Origin: Sphingomonas sp. BAUL-RG-20F-R05-02
GTDB taxonomy: Bacteria > Pseudomonadota > Alphaproteobacteria > Sphingomonadales > Sphingomonadaceae
Length of the DNA: 64,000 nt
Direction: 5' to 3'
NCBI RefSeq assembly: GCF_022662305.1
Contig: NZ_JAKNQH010000003.1
Location: forward strand, 186,001 to 250,000
Shown: one piece after another, positions 24,767-35,484 of the stretch
Layout: each line of letters starts with the position of its first letter
Numbering within the stretch: the stretch's first letter is position 1
Translations under genes and position numbers: made by a program
The notes under the pieces: model-generated
Database searches by the model: none
Told to the model about the DNA's origin: nothing
Seen by the model: the letters and a program-made list of their open reading frames with translations, nothing else

Positions 24767-27535
24767 TCACGCTCGCGCCACGGGATCGGGCAAGGCGCGC
24801 CGCTGACCTGCCTCGCGCACCGGCGCGAAGGGCAGCGCGATGAGGAAGGCCGCGCCGCCCTCCGGCGCCGATTCGGCCGTCAGTTTGCCATCGTGGCTCT
24901 CGATAATCGTGCGGCACACCGGCAACGCCAGTCCTGAGCCGCGATCGCGTGGATCGCCGAACGGTTCGAACACCTGCTGGATGGCCGCCGCCGCCACGCC
25001 GACGCCGGTGTCGGCGATGCGGATGATGAGGGTGTCGCCGCGCCGCGCGACGGTAAGGTCGACGCGCTTGGTCTCGTAGCCGCGCATCGCCTCGATGGCA
25101 TTGTGGAAGATACCGATCAGCACCTGTTCGATCTGGAGCCGGTCGGCCAGGATCTCCTCGTTGCCGTGTTCGTAATTGCGTTGCACCGTGACGTTCTCGG
25201 CCACGGCATCGGGGGCGATGGCGGTATAAGCGTTCTCGATAATGTTGCCGATCGGCTCGCGGCGGCGTGTGGCGGCGCTGTTCGGTGTCAGTTGCCGCAT
25301 CTTTTGAACGAGTTGTCCCGCGCGCATCGCCTGTGTCTGCGCCTGCAGCACCGCGTCGAGCAGTTGCGGCGGGTGACCATCGGCCTGCGCCTTCAGGATG
25401 CGAACGCACACTTCGATGTAGTTGACGATCGCGGCAAGCGGCTGGTTCAGTTCGTGTGCGAGCGTTGCTGCCACGCTGCCCATCGCGCTCAGGTGCGACA
25501 CGCGCAGCATCGTTGCCTGTGCGTGTCGCAGCTCCGCTTGCGCCGCCTGCGCGGCGGTCACGTCGATGGAGAGGCCGATGATGCGTTTGGTGTCGTCGGT
25601 GGTCCGATAGGTGCGACCCATGCTATGGATCCAGCGCAGTGTGCCGTCCGACCGCACCACCGGGTACACGATGTCATGATTGGCAACCTCGCGGGAGGCG
25701 AATCCGCTGCTGTCGATCAGATCGAGCGTCGGCTGGTCGAACAAGGCACGCCATTCCCGAAGGGGTACGCCGTTGGTGCGCTCGGGCGCGACGCCGTGCA
25801 TGCGCAGCATATCGGCGGAGGCGATGATCGCGTCACGCTCGAAATCGATTTCCCACAGTCCGGCGCCCGCAGCCGACTGCGCGAGCCGCAGCCGCAATTC
25901 GCTCTTGGCAAGCGCGGCGAGCGCATCCTTGCGGGCGGTGATGTCCTGTATGGCCGACGCCGCGTAGAGTGGCTGTCCGTCGCGGTCCCGGATCATGGTG
26001 GCCGACATGGTCACCCAGATGACCTGGCCCTCGTGCCTGCAATACCGCTTTTCAACCGAGAACTGCTCGTCGGAGCGGGCGATCATCGCCTGCAAGATCG
26101 CGTCGCTCGCCCCGAGATCGAGCGGGTGGGTGATGTCACGATAGGACTTCGTCAGCAGTGCGGCGCGATCATGCCCGACGATCTCGCAAAAGCGGTCGTT
26201 CACTTCGAGGAAACGGCCATCCAGCCCGGTGCGGGCGAAACCGGCCGCCGCCTGTTCGAAGACGGCGCGATATCGGGTTTCGGCCTCCTCCAGCGCGGCA
26301 CGTGATCTCACCGCCTCCGTCGCAATTTCGCCGAACACCATCACGCCACCGATCGCGCCGTCACTATCGTGCCACGGCTGCAATTCGGACCGCAGATACT
26401 CGCACGAGCCATCCGCCATCCGTACCTTGCTGACGGGGCGCGAAACCTTCTCGCCGGCGAGCGCTCGCACCGCGCCATCGCCGAGGTGCGCGGCGTACGG
26501 CGGCAGCACCTCGGCCGGGCGCCGGCCGATGATCGAGGGTTCGTTCTCCAGCCGCAGGTCGCGCAGGTAGCGGCGCGACACTACCCGATAGCGTAGTTCC
26601 GCATCAAGGGCGGCGATCGCGACCGGCGCGTCGGCGACGAACGCCGTCATCTCGGTGGCGCGCCGGGTGTGGGCCGGTAGCGTAGCGCGGCCGGCGATGC
26701 CCAGCGCATCGATCATCAGCGCGGCGGTGGCGCTCAGCGCCAGGAACGGCACCAAGTCGGCCGTGAGCGGTGCGCCTGCGGTGATGCTGAAAATGACTAG
26801 CGAAGCGCCGCTCAGCAGCAGCAGGATCAGCGCGGCGCCGATCGCGCTACGGCGGTAAGCGACTCCCGCCCATAACAGCAGCGGTACAACGACCCACGCG
26901 CCCGGCCGGATGTCGAGCATCGACAATGCGGCGAGCGCGAGCAGCGGCAGCCCGATCGCGCCGAGCAGCACGGGTGCTAACCCGGGGCGGCGCGTTGCGC
27001 GCGCTGGCCACAACAGCAGCGCGAGGGCGAGGATGGTCTGGACCGGTGCCGTGATCGCGAACTCCCGGACGGCATCGGTACTGTCGAGCGAAGAACCACG
27101 CAGCAGTGCACCGAGCACGGCACCGGCCGCGCACGTGATGACCACCGCGCCACCGGCGGCGAGCAACGCGAGCAACGACGGTTGCAGCGCCCTAACATCT
27201 CCCTCCGCTGGGATCAGGCTCGCACCAAGCCACGCCGCAGACGCGCCCGCTAGGCTGGCGAGTACCTCCAGCATCGGCGGATAGGTATGAGGATGAACCA
27301 ACAGCGCAGCGACGGCACCGATCACCACCGCTGGCCAGAGCCGGCGGCCGCCGACTACCAGCCCCGCCAGCGCAACGCCGATCGCCGGAAACAGCGGTGT
27401 CGGAATATTGCGCAGCTCGGCGAGGGAGGTCAGGCCTGCGGTTGCCAACGCCGTTGCCGCAGCAAGCAGCGCAAAACCCACCGCCGCCGCGAAAACGCTA
27501 CGCGTCTGCGGGTTGGAGATGGGCACGTCTGTCAT
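24767..27535 (-). CDS. MASE1-PAS3 hybrid-less sensor histidine kinase
   Basis: A 922-residue membrane kinase. Residues ~10-280 hold eight or so membrane helices of MASE1 type ('IPTPLFPAIGVALAGLVVGGRRLWPAVVIGA'). Three PAS domains follow (~290-680), the second with 'ETRYRAVFEQAAAGFARTGLDGRFLEVN'. HisKA has HELNQPLAAIVNY with phospho-accepting His 694, then HATPase_c motifs ('GIFHNAIEAMRG', 'IADTGVGV', 'GSGLALPVCRTIIESH'). The H-E-L-N-Q-P-L-A form is typical of FixL/DctB-like kinases. No receiver gene is adjacent, so it is an orphan kinase. Start 27535 has AGCAGG upstream. Confidence 0.9.
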   Translation of the reverse strand: MTDVPISNPQTRSVFAAAVGFALLAAATALATAGLTSLAELRNIPTPLFPAIGVALAGLVVGGRRLWPAVVIGAVAALLVHPHTYPPMLEVLASLAGASAAWLGASLIPAEGDVRALQPSLLALLAAGGAVVITCAAGAVLGALLRGSSLDSTDAVREFAITAPVQTILALALLLWPARATRRPGLAPVLLGAIGLPLLALAALSMLDIRPGAWVVVPLLLWAGVAYRRSAIGAALILLLLSGASLVIFSITAGAPLTADLVPFLALSATAALMIDALGIAGRATLPAHTRRATEMTAFVADAPVAIAALDAELRYRVVSRRYLRDLRLENEPSIIGRRPAEVLPPYAAHLGDGAVRALAGEKVSRPVSKVRMADGSCEYLRSELQPWHDSDGAIGGVMVFGEIATEAVRSRAALEEAETRYRAVFEQAAAGFARTGLDGRFLEVNDRFCEIVGHDRAALLTKSYRDITHPLDLGASDAILQAMIARSDEQFSVEKRYCRHEGQVIWVTMSATMIRDRDGQPLYAASAIQDITARKDALAALAKSELRLRLAQSAAGAGLWEIDFERDAIIASADMLRMHGVAPERTNGVPLREWRALFDQPTLDLIDSSGFASREVANHDIVYPVVRSDGTLRWIHSMGRTYRTTDDTKRIIGLSIDVTAAQAAQAELRHAQATMLRVSHLSAMGSVAATLAHELNQPLAAIVNYIEVCVRILKAQADGHPPQLLDAVLQAQTQAMRAGQLVQKMRQLTPNSAATRRREPIGNIIENAYTAIAPDAVAENVTVQRNYEHGNEEILADRLQIEQVLIGIFHNAIEAMRGYETKRVDLTVARRGDTLIIRIADTGVGVAAAAIQQVFEPFGDPRDRGSGLALPVCRTIIESHDGKLTAESAPEGGAAFLIALPFAPVREAGQRRALPDPVARA

Positions 27536-27664
27536 GCCTGCTGGTATCCGATGGTGCCTGTGAATACCATTCCGCTGCACTACTTAAGGCCACTGCGACA
27601 GTGTCGATGTGGCCAATAATGGCACGCTAAGCTATGGAACAAACTGCCAACTCGCTCCTGATTA

Positions 27665-27677
27665 CCCCATAATGGGG
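27665..27677. promoter_or_regulatory. CCCCAT-A-ATGGGG palindrome
   Basis: A perfect 6-bp inverted repeat around one base. It lies between the start of the histidine kinase gene and the end of gpmA. It is too short for a convincing terminator, so a binding site is more likely. Confidence 0.35.
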
Positions 27678-27716
27678 CAATAAAGAGACGAGGTGAGCGA
27701 CCTTTACGTCAGAATG

Positions 27717-28403
27717 TTACCGCTCGTTCAAGTAATAGCGGTCGGTCGCAACAAGATCGTCATCAAGGTCATACACGATCGGTTGCCCGGTCGGGATCTC
27801 CAGCCCGGTGATTTCATCATCCGGAATGTTCGACAGATGCTTGACCAGCGCGCGCAGTGAATTGCCGTGCGCGGAGATCAGCACGCGCTGACCGCTTTTC
27901 AGGGCCGGTGCGATGCGGCTGTCCCAATATGGCAGCACGCGCTCAATCGTATCCTTCAGGCTCTCGGTGGCGGGGATGGCGATGCCGGCGTAACGGCGAT
28001 CCGACGACAGGTCGAACGCGCTGCCCGGTTCGAGTGGCGGGGGCGGCACGTCGAAGCTGCGGCGCCAGATATGGACCTGCTCGTCGCCGTGTTTGGCAGC
28101 GGTTTCTGCCTTGTTGAGGCCGGTTAGTCCGCCATAATGCCGCTCGTTGAGCCGCCAGTCCTTCTCGACCGGCAGCCACAGCCGCCGCATTTCCTCCAGC
28201 GCCAGATCGAGCGTCTTGATCGCGCGGGTTTGCAAGGAGGTGAAGCACAGGTCGAAATCGAGGCCCTTTTCGGCCATCAGCCGGCCGGCGGCACGCGCCT
28301 CTTCCGCGCCTTGCTCGGTCACGTCCACATCCCACCAGCCGGTGAAACGATTCTCGAGGTTCCAGGCGGACTGGCCGTGGCGGATCAGGACGAGGCTGGG
28401 CAT
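27717..28403 (-). CDS. gpmA: 2,3-bisphosphoglycerate-dependent phosphoglycerate mutase
   Basis: GpmA interconverts 3- and 2-phosphoglycerate in glycolysis. The 228-residue protein has the phospho-His motif [10 protein letters not shown] (His 9), '[14 protein letters not shown]', '[13 protein letters not shown]', '[20 protein letters not shown]' and '[16 protein letters not shown]'. The frame stays open far upstream, antisense to the aminotransferase gene, but the conserved N-terminus fixes the start at 28403. Confidence 0.97.
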   Translation of the reverse strand: MPSLVLIRHGQSAWNLENRFTGWWDVDVTEQGAEEARAAGRLMAEKGLDFDLCFTSLQTRAIKTLDLALEEMRRLWLPVEKDWRLNERHYGGLTGLNKAETAAKHGDEQVHIWRRSFDVPPPPLEPGSAFDLSSDRRYAGIAIPATESLKDTIERVLPYWDSRIAPALKSGQRVLISAHGNSLRALVKHLSNIPDDEITGLEIPTGQPIVYDLDDDLVATDRYYLNER

Positions 28404-28580
28404 GCGGTGTCTTTCCCATGGGGCAATGATGCACCCGTTCTTAGCGGCTGCTCGCGCGGAGGCAACGTACACGCTGGGGCAGTGCGGCGGCGGATGCGGC
28501 CATGCGGGTGGGGTGGGATTTCCTGCCGCGCCTGTTCGTGTAACGCGTCTTACCGACCGCAAAGATCTGAAGGCGTTTGC

Positions 28581-29723
28581 ATGAACCCCGTCTATACCCA
28601 GCTCGGCACCACCATCTTCGAGGCAATGTCGGCTCGGGCGCGGGCGAGCGGCGCGATCAACCTCGGCCAGGGCTTTCCGGACGGTCGCGGGCCTGAGGAT
28701 GTGCTCGCGGAGGCGGCGCGCGCGCTGATCGAGGAGTCGAACCAATATCCGCCGATGCTCGGCACCGCGCCGCTGCGACAGGCGGTGGTGGATCACTACC
28801 GCGCGCATCAGGGACTCGACCTTGCACTGGAGGAGGTGATCGTCACCTCCGGCGCGACCGAAGCGCTGGCCTGCGCGATCTTTGCACTGGTCTCCCCCGG
28901 GGACGAGGTGGTGATGTTCCAGCCGCTCTACGACGCCTATCTGCCGTTGGTCGAGCGGGCCGGCGGCGTGGCGAAGCTGGTGCGGCTCGAACCACCGCAC
29001 TGGCGTATCACCGCCGATGCGCTGGCGGCGGTGGCGAGCGACCGGACGCGACTGGTGATCCTGAACAGCCCGCTCAACCCCGCCGGCACGCTGGTGAATG
29101 CGGCGGAACGGGCCTTGCTCGCTGATTTCTGCGTGGCGCATGATGCGATCGCGATCTGCGACGAGGTCTGGGAGCATGTCGTGTTCGACGGCGCGCAGCA
29201 CCGCTCGCTGATCGCCGAACCCGGCATGCGCGAGCGCACCGTCAAGATCGGATCGGCGGGCAAGATCTTCTCGCTGACGGGCTGGAAGGTCGGCTGGATG
29301 TGTGCGGCGCCGCAGATCGCGGCGGTGCTGGCAAAGGCGCATCAGTTCATGACCTTCACCACCGCGCCAAACCTTCAGGCCGGCGCGGCCTATGGTCTCG
29401 GCAAGGAACGCACCTATTTCGACGCGATGCGAGCCGACTACCAGCGCTCGCGCGATCGGCTGACGGCCGGGTTGGTCGCGCTTGGCTATACGGTGCTGCC
29501 GTGCGCGGCGACGTATTTCGTCAACATCGACTTGACCGCGTCGGGCGTGGAGATGGGTGACGTCGCATTCGCAGAATGGCTGATCGCCGAAGCGGGCGTC
29601 GCCACCATCCCGGTCAGTGCCTTCTATGCCGAGGCGCCGGTGACGAACGTGGTCCGGCTGTGTTTCGCCAAACAGGATGCGACGCTGGACGCCGCGCTGT
29701 CGCGGATGGCGCGGCGGCCCTAG
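28581..29723 (+). CDS. PLP-dependent class I/II aminotransferase
   Basis: A 380-residue fold-type I aminotransferase. Visible features are '[18 protein letters not shown]', '[17 protein letters not shown]', '[26 protein letters not shown]', 'LNSPLNPAG', '[14 protein letters not shown]' and the Schiff-base Lys 228 in [15 protein letters not shown]. The pattern fits the YbdL/kynurenine aminotransferase branch, which uses methionine or glutamine as donors, but the substrate cannot be fixed from sequence. It is divergent from gpmA across 177 bp. Confidence 0.9.
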   Translation: MNPVYTQLGTTIFEAMSARARASGAINLGQGFPDGRGPEDVLAEAARALIEESNQYPPMLGTAPLRQAVVDHYRAHQGLDLALEEVIVTSGATEALACAIFALVSPGDEVVMFQPLYDAYLPLVERAGGVAKLVRLEPPHWRITADALAAVASDRTRLVILNSPLNPAGTLVNAAERALLADFCVAHDAIAICDEVWEHVVFDGAQHRSLIAEPGMRERTVKIGSAGKIFSLTGWKVGWMCAAPQIAAVLAKAHQFMTFTTAPNLQAGAAYGLGKERTYFDAMRADYQRSRDRLTAGLVALGYTVLPCAATYFVNIDLTASGVEMGDVAFAEWLIAEAGVATIPVSAFYAEAPVTNVVRLCFAKQDATLDAALSRMARRP

Positions 29724-29753
29724 CCCGCTATTGTCCGGGTCTGCCAAAGCAAA

Positions 29754-29783
29754 CGGCCCGCCCTCCTGCCGGAGAGCGGGCCG
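29754..29783. terminator. Bidirectional hairpin terminator
   Basis: CGGCCCGC pairs with GCGGGCCG, extended by CTCC/GGAG around TGCC. It sits between the convergent aminotransferase and MFS genes. On the minus strand TTTGCTTT follows; on the plus strand there is no T run. Confidence 0.7.
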
Positions 29784-29807
29784 CCTGTTGACCGTATCAG
29801 CCAAGGC

Positions 29808-31151
29808 TCAGGAGAATTTCTGCCCAAGCTCGCGATTGACGTACAGGGCAATGATCGTGCCGAGCGCACCCGACAGCAGGTACCCACCCGCCGCGAGCAG
29901 CCCGAGGTGGCTTGCCAGCGCGAGTGCGGCCAGCGGCGCGAATGCCGCGCCGAACAGCCACGCCAGATCCGACGTCAACGCCGAGCCGGTGTAACGATGG
30001 TGGCTGGTGAAGTTCGCCGCAACCACGCCCGAGGACTGGCCGAAGCCGACGCCGAGGATCGCGAAGCCGAGCACCATGAACACGATCTCGCCCGCATCGC
30101 CGCCGGCGAGCAGTTGTGGCGCGAAGCCGCTGAACACCGCGATCGCCATCGCCGACACGCCGAGCACGTAGCGCCGGCCGAACCGGTCGGCGAGCAGCCC
30201 CGACGCAAGCACCGCGCCGAAACCAACGACCGCACCAAGGATTTCGATCTCGAGGAAGCGGGCCGGACTCTGTTTGGTGAACAGGAACACCCATGACAGT
30301 GGGAACACCGTCACCATGTGGAACAGCGCGAAGCTGGCAAGCGGCGCGAACGCACCGATGATGATGTTGCGGCCCTGTTTGGTTACGGTGTCGAACACCG
30401 GCGCCGGCTGAAGATCGCGGGACTCGAACAGGTTGCGGTAATCCGGCGTCGAGACGATGCGCAGCCGCGCGAACAGCGCGACGACGTTGATCGCGAACGC
30501 CACGAAGAACGGATAACGCCAGCCCCATTCGATGAAGTCGTTCGCCGACAGCGTCGAGACGAGGAACGCGAACAGTGCGCTCGCCACCATCAGGCCGAGC
30601 GGTGCGCCGAGTTGCGGGATCATCGCATACCAGCCGCGCTTGTTCTCGGGCGCGTTGAGCGCGAGCAGTGAGGCAAGGCCGTCCCACGCGCCGCCGAGCG
30701 CAATGCCCTGGCCGATGCGGAACAGCGCCAGCAGGATGCCGGCCGCCTTGCCGATCTGTTCGCTGCCCGGCAGGAACGCGACCAGCGCGGTGGCGCCGCC
30801 AAGCATGAAGATCGCGATCGTCAGCTTCGTCCCGCGCCCGTAGATCCGGTCAATCGTCATGAAGATCATCGACCCGATCGGCCGCGCGATGAAGGCCAGC
30901 GCGAAGATCGCGAACGAATAGAAGGTGCCGGTCAGCCGGTCCACGTCCGAGAAGATCAACTGCGGGAACACCAGCACCGACGCGATCGCATAGACGAAGA
31001 AGTCGAAGAACTCCGACGTTCGCCCGATGATGACGCCGATCGCGATTTCGGCCGGCGCGATGCCGTGCTTGCCGATATCGGCGTGCGCATCGGTGCCGTG
31101 GCCGCCGGGCGGGGCGCTGCCGGATTGGTTGCCGATGGTCTTCGTACTCAT
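29808..31151 (-). CDS. MFS transporter, MHS (metabolite:H+ symporter)-like
   Basis: A 447-residue inner-membrane carrier with about 12 helices. The N-terminal 'GRTSEFFDFFVYAIASVLVFPQLIF' and 'FIARPIGSMIFMTIDRIYGRGTKLTIAIF' are typical of the MHS group (ProP/KgtP/ShiA type), including the R-x-I-G and D-x-x-G-R-x-x-x signatures. 'LLADRFGRRYVLG' repeats in the second half. The substrate is unknown. Start 31151 has GGAG upstream. It is divergent from the cyo operon. Confidence 0.88.
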   Translation of the reverse strand: MSTKTIGNQSGSAPPGGHGTDAHADIGKHGIAPAEIAIGVIIGRTSEFFDFFVYAIASVLVFPQLIFSDVDRLTGTFYSFAIFALAFIARPIGSMIFMTIDRIYGRGTKLTIAIFMLGGATALVAFLPGSEQIGKAAGILLALFRIGQGIALGGAWDGLASLLALNAPENKRGWYAMIPQLGAPLGLMVASALFAFLVSTLSANDFIEWGWRYPFFVAFAINVVALFARLRIVSTPDYRNLFESRDLQPAPVFDTVTKQGRNIIIGAFAPLASFALFHMVTVFPLSWVFLFTKQSPARFLEIEILGAVVGFGAVLASGLLADRFGRRYVLGVSAMAIAVFSGFAPQLLAGGDAGEIVFMVLGFAILGVGFGQSSGVVAANFTSHHRYTGSALTSDLAWLFGAAFAPLAALALASHLGLLAAGGYLLSGALGTIIALYVNRELGQKFS

Positions 31152-31314
31152 ATCACGACTCCGGTATGGCGGCGCGCCGCGCAAAGAACGCACGGCGAGT
31201 CGATCGCGGATCGGGTCCGCGCGGTCAAGCCGGCCTCTCGATTATTGCTCGCATCTGCGGGATTGGACAAAATGTCCTATGTTGCGCTGCGGGACACATG
31301 CTAGGCGCCAACCC

Positions 31315-32424
31315 ATGCCCGAAAGTGCTCCGAAATTCCGAGTCCGCACGATGTTGCGGCCGATCATGATCTTGGCGACGAGCATGATGCTCAATGGCTG
31401 CAACATGGTCGTCCTTCACCCGGCTGGCGACGTTGCTGCGCAGCAGCGTGATCTGCTCATCATCGCCACCGTGCTGATGCTGCTGATCATTGTGCCGGTG
31501 CTCGCGCTGGTGGCGTTGTTCGCATGGCGGTACCGCGCCACCAACAAGGATGCGCATTACGAGCCGGACTGGGACCATTCGACTCAGCTCGAACTGGTGA
31601 TCTGGGCGGCGCCGCTAATGATCATCATCTGCCTCGGCGCGGTGACCTGGGTCGGCACCCACCTGCTCGATCCCTATCGTCCGATCGAGCGCGTGGGGGT
31701 GGGGCGTCCAGTCGCCGCCAACATCAAGCCGTTGGAGGTCGATGTGGTCGCGCTCGATTGGAAGTGGCTGTTCATCTACCCGGAATATGGCATCGCCACG
31801 GTGAATGAACTGGCCGCGCCGGTCGATCGCCCGATCGCGTTCCGCATCACCGCCTCCTCGGTGATGAACGCGTTCTATGTGCCGTCACTCGCCGGCATGA
31901 TCTACGCAATGCCCGGCATGGAGACGCGGCTCCACGCCGTGATCAACAAGCCCGGCGACTATGCGGGTCTGTCGGCGAATTATAGCGGTGCCGGTTTCTC
32001 GGGCATGCATTTTCGGTTCTACGGAATGAGCAACGCCGACTTCAACGGCTGGATCGCGCGCAACAAGGCCGCAGGCGCCAAGCTCGACCGAGCGACGTAC
32101 CTGAAGCTGGAACAGCCGAGCGAGCATGTGCCGGTCCAGCGGTTCGCCGCTGTCGATACAAGCCTGTTCCGCGCCGCCGTCAATCTGTGCGTCAAGCCCG
32201 GTGCGATGTGCGCGGACGATATGATGCGGCGCGATGCGGCGTCCGACAGCACGCCGGATGAATTGCAGAAACACGGCCCGATGCCGATGCCTGGTGCTGC
32301 CGCCACGCCGTCACGATCTACCAATTCGAACACCGCGTTGCTGACCGGCGCGGGCCTGCCCAAGCCGACTGCAACGTCTGTCGGAACGGCGATCGCCGCT
32401 GCCGCCAGCCAACCCCGTTCTTAA
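31315..32424 (+). CDS. cyoA: Cytochrome bo-type quinol oxidase subunit II
   Basis: A 369-residue lipoprotein with lipobox LNGC near residue 28, two membrane helices (~45-70 and ~95-115) and a periplasmic cupredoxin domain ('LEVDVVALDWKWLFIYPEYGIATVNELAAPVDRPI...AGMIYAMPGMETRLHAV'). The CuA ligands of cytochrome c oxidases are missing in 'NYSGAGFSGMHFRFYGMSN', so this is a quinol oxidase subunit. The C-terminus has an extra ~90-residue Ala/Pro/Ser-rich tail. Start M97 of the open frame, 31315, begins the signal peptide. First gene of cyoABCD-surf1-regBA. Confidence 0.95.
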   Translation: MPESAPKFRVRTMLRPIMILATSMMLNGCNMVVLHPAGDVAAQQRDLLIIATVLMLLIIVPVLALVALFAWRYRATNKDAHYEPDWDHSTQLELVIWAAPLMIIICLGAVTWVGTHLLDPYRPIERVGVGRPVAANIKPLEVDVVALDWKWLFIYPEYGIATVNELAAPVDRPIAFRITASSVMNAFYVPSLAGMIYAMPGMETRLHAVINKPGDYAGLSANYSGAGFSGMHFRFYGMSNADFNGWIARNKAAGAKLDRATYLKLEQPSEHVPVQRFAAVDTSLFRAAVNLCVKPGAMCADDMMRRDAASDSTPDELQKHGPMPMPGAAATPSRSTNSNTALLTGAGLPKPTATSVGTAIAAAASQPRS

Positions 32425-32436
32425 AAAGCGAAACCC

Positions 32437-34443
32437 ATGTCAGCCCCACAGTTCGTTCCGATCAGCCCGATCTTCGGTCGCTTCACGATCGACTCGCTGC
32501 CACTCCACGAGCCCATTCTCGTCGCCACCTTCTGTGGCGTCGCGGTGGGCGGCATCGCGCTCGTCGCGGCGCTGACGTGGTTCAAATTGTGGGGCTATCT
32601 CTGGAAAGAGTGGTTCACGTCCGTCGATCACAAGAAGATCGGCGTCATGTACATGATCCTTGGTCTCGTCATGTTCCTACGCGGCTTCGCCGACGCGCTA
32701 ATGATGCGCGCGCAGCAGGCGATCGCGTTCCACGGCAATGACGGCATCTTCCCCGCGCACCATTACGACCAGGTGTTCACCGCGCACGGCGTCATCATGA
32801 TCTTCTTCGTGGCGATGCCGTTCGTCACGGGCCTGATGAACTTCGTGGTGCCGCTTCAGATCGGCGCGCGCGACGTGTCTTTCCCGTTCCTCAACAACTT
32901 CAGCTTCTGGATGACGGTCGGCGGCGCGGTAACGGTGATGATGTCGCTGTTCGTCGGTGAGTTCGCGCGCACCGGCTGGCTGGCATATCCGCCGCTGTCG
33001 GGCATCGCCTACAGCCCGGGTGTCGGGGTCGACTATTATATCTGGGCCTTGCAGATCGCGGGTGTCGGCACGCTGCTGTCCGGCGTCAACCTCATCGCGA
33101 CCATTGTGAAGATGCGCGCGCCGGGCATGACGCTGATGCGGATGCCGATCTTCACCTGGACCGCGCTGTGCACCAACATTCTGATCGTCGCGGCCTTCCC
33201 GGTGCTGACCGCGGTGCTCGCGATGCTCAGCCTCGATCGCTACGTCGGCACGGATTTCTTCACGAACGACTTCGGCGGCAACCCGATGATGTACATCAAC
33301 CTCATCTGGATCTGGGGCCATCCGGAGGTGTACATCCTGATCCTGCCGCTGTTCGGCGTGTTCTCGGAAGTTACCTCGACCTTCTCGGGCAAGCGGCTGT
33401 TCGGCTATTCGTCGATGGTCTACGCGACTTTGGTCATCACCATCCTCGCCTATGTCGTCTGGCTGCACCACTTCTTCACGATGGGGTCGGGCGCCAGCGT
33501 CAACAGCTTCTTCGGCATCACCACCATGGTGATCTCGATCCCGACGGGCGCGAAGATCTTCAACTGGCTGTTCACGATGTATCGTGGCCGCATCCGCTTC
33601 GAACTGCCGATGATGTGGACGATCGCATTCATCTGCACCTTCATCATTGGCGGCATGACCGGCGTGATGCTTGCGGTGCCGCCGGCCGACTTCGTGCTGC
33701 ACAACTCGCTGTTCCTCGTAGCGCATTTCCATAACGTCATCATCGGCGGTGTGCTGTTCGGGGTTTTCGCGGCGGTGAATTTCTGGTTCCCGAAGATGTT
33801 CGGCTTCAAGCTCGACGTGTTCTGGGGCAAGGTTGCCTTCTGGTGCTGGGTTCCCGGCTTCTGGGTCGCGTTCACCCCGCTGTACGTGATGGGCCTGATG
33901 GGCGTGACGCGTCGCACCCGCACCTTCGACGATCCGTCGTTGCAGATCTGGTTCATCATCGCCGCACTCGGTGCGCTGCTGATCGCCGCCGGGATCGCCG
34001 CCATGCTGATCCAGATCGGCTGGAGCATCATCAACCGCGAGAAGCTGCGCGATATCACTGGTGACCCTTGGCACGGCCGTACGCTGGAATGGTCGACCTC
34101 GTCGCCGCCGCCGGAGTACAACTTCGCCTTCACGCCGGTCGTGCACGACACGGATGCGTGGTGGGACATGCAGGAGCGCGGCGCGATGCGTCCGACCGAA
34201 GGCTTCAAGGCGATCCACATGCCGCGCAGCACGTGGGCTGGCATCGTTCTCGCCGGGATCAGCGTCGTGTTCGGCGTGGCGATGATCTGGTACGTGTGGT
34301 GGCTTGCGGCGATCAGCTTCGTCGCACTGATCGCCACCGCGATCGCGCACACGTTCAACTACAAGCGTGATTACCACATCCCCGCCGAGGACGTGGCGCG
34401 TACCGAAGCCGAGCGGACCAAAGCGCTCGCGGTGGAGGCATAA
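32437..34443 (+). CDS. cyoB: Cytochrome bo-type quinol oxidase subunit I
   Basis: This 668-residue catalytic subunit reduces O2 to water with quinol electrons and pumps protons. Conserved haem-copper motifs are visible: '[15 protein letters not shown]' (haem ligand His), '[22 protein letters not shown]' (CuB His and the His-Tyr region), 'WLHHFFTMG' (CuB His pair) and '[14 protein letters not shown]' (haem ligands). The N-terminal extra helix and '[15 protein letters not shown]' are typical of CyoB. Confidence 0.98.
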   Translation: MSAPQFVPISPIFGRFTIDSLPLHEPILVATFCGVAVGGIALVAALTWFKLWGYLWKEWFTSVDHKKIGVMYMILGLVMFLRGFADALMMRAQQAIAFHGNDGIFPAHHYDQVFTAHGVIMIFFVAMPFVTGLMNFVVPLQIGARDVSFPFLNNFSFWMTVGGAVTVMMSLFVGEFARTGWLAYPPLSGIAYSPGVGVDYYIWALQIAGVGTLLSGVNLIATIVKMRAPGMTLMRMPIFTWTALCTNILIVAAFPVLTAVLAMLSLDRYVGTDFFTNDFGGNPMMYINLIWIWGHPEVYILILPLFGVFSEVTSTFSGKRLFGYSSMVYATLVITILAYVVWLHHFFTMGSGASVNSFFGITTMVISIPTGAKIFNWLFTMYRGRIRFELPMMWTIAFICTFIIGGMTGVMLAVPPADFVLHNSLFLVAHFHNVIIGGVLFGVFAAVNFWFPKMFGFKLDVFWGKVAFWCWVPGFWVAFTPLYVMGLMGVTRRTRTFDDPSLQIWFIIAALGALLIAAGIAAMLIQIGWSIINREKLRDITGDPWHGRTLEWSTSSPPPEYNFAFTPVVHDTDAWWDMQERGAMRPTEGFKAIHMPRSTWAGIVLAGISVVFGVAMIWYVWWLAAISFVALIATAIAHTFNYKRDYHIPAEDVARTEAERTKALAVEA

Positions 34444-34444
34444 C

Positions 34445-35077
34445 ATGTCGGCAAATTCGATGACCGCGGGCGGCGAGAACCTCGACGTGTTCTACGACCT
34501 CGACGAGCATGAGCATCCCGAGGGCTACAGCACGATGCTGGGCTTCTGGATGTACCTGATGAGCGATTGCCTCATCTTTGCGATGCTGTTCGCGACCTAC
34601 GGCGTGCTGGGACACAGCTACGCCGGCGGTCCTGGCCCACGGCAGTTGTTCGAACTGCCGCTGGTCGCGCTCAACACCGCGATGCTGCTGTTCTCGTCGA
34701 TCACCTACGGCTTCGCGATGCTGGCGATGAACCAGAACAAGGTCGGGCAGACGCAGCTGTGGCTGTTCGTGACCGCGTTGTTCGGTGCGGCGTTCCTCAC
34801 GATCGAGCTGACCGAGTTCGCCTCGCTGATCCATGAAGGCGCGACGCCGCAGCGCAGCGCCTTCCTGTCGTCGTTCTTCACGCTGGTCGGCACGCACGGG
34901 CTGCACGTTACCTTCGGTCTGGTGTGGCTGTTCACGCTGATGGTGCAGATCGGCCGCAAGGGGCTGATCCAGGCCAACCGCCGCCGCCTGATGTGTCTCA
35001 GCCTGTTCTGGCACTTCCTCGACGTCATCTGGATTGGCGTCTTCACCTTTGTCTATCTGATGGGAATGCTGCGATGA
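34445..35077 (+). CDS. cyoC: Cytochrome bo-type quinol oxidase subunit III
   Basis: A 210-residue membrane subunit with five helices, '[24 protein letters not shown]', the conserved '[13 protein letters not shown]' and '[14 protein letters not shown]', and a C-terminal '[22 protein letters not shown]'. Start 34445, 1 bp after cyoB; upstream in-frame starts lie inside cyoB. The stop overlaps cyoD. Confidence 0.97.
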   Translation: MSANSMTAGGENLDVFYDLDEHEHPEGYSTMLGFWMYLMSDCLIFAMLFATYGVLGHSYAGGPGPRQLFELPLVALNTAMLLFSSITYGFAMLAMNQNKVGQTQLWLFVTALFGAAFLTIELTEFASLIHEGATPQRSAFLSSFFTLVGTHGLHVTFGLVWLFTLMVQIGRKGLIQANRRRLMCLSLFWHFLDVIWIGVFTFVYLMGMLR

Positions 35078-35484
35078 CCACGCAGGACGGCGCACCCGCG
35101 CACAGCCATGGCCAGGACGTCGCACATGGTCATGACGATCGTCACGGCGACGGTGCCTCGCACGGCACCTATGGCAGCTATCTGCTCGGCTTCGGCCTTT
35201 CGGTGGTGCTCACCGCCATCCCGTTCTGGTTGGTGATGAGCCACGTGCTGCCCAATCAGGCGACCGGCTATGTCATCATGGCGTTTGCGGCGATTCAGAT
35301 CATCGTCCACATGATCCTGTTCCTGCACATGGACACCAAGTCCGAAGGCGGCTGGAACATGATGGCGCTGGTGTTTACGCTCGTCGTTCTCATAATCACG
35401 CTGAGCGGTTCGCTATGGGTGATGTACAACATGAACACCAACATGATGCCGATGTCCGTCGAGGACATGCGACAGATGCCGTGA
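35074..35484 (+). CDS. cyoD: Cytochrome bo-type quinol oxidase subunit IV
   Basis: A 136-residue protein with a His/Asp-rich N-terminal tail ([22 protein letters not shown]) and three membrane helices of CyoD type ('[20 protein letters not shown]', '[21 protein letters not shown]', '[19 protein letters not shown]'). The longer open frame from 34924 overlaps cyoC and is not real. ATGA overlaps with both neighbours show tight coupling. Confidence 0.95.
   Translation: MTTQDGAPAHSHGQDVAHGHDDRHGDGASHGTYGSYLLGFGLSVVLTAIPFWLVMSHVLPNQATGYVIMAFAAIQIIVHMILFLHMDTKSEGGWNMMALVFTLVVLIITLSGSLWVMYNMNTNMMPMSVEDMRQMP

Noticed and set aside
27665..27677. CCCCATAATGGGG as a terminator of gpmA or the kinase gene
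   Set aside because: Only six base pairs with a one-base loop and no T tract, so a hairpin terminator is unlikely; listed only as a possible binding site.
28404..29804. Long open minus-strand frame extending gpmA to nearly 700 codons
   Set aside because: The extension is antisense to the clear aminotransferase gene, is Arg/His-rich and has no motif; the conserved GpmA start fixes the true end at 28403.
32698..34446. 582-codon minus-strand open frame under cyoB
   Set aside because: Its translation is a low-complexity Arg/His/Asp/Glu mix produced by GC-rich third positions; cyoB on the plus strand has every haem-copper motif.
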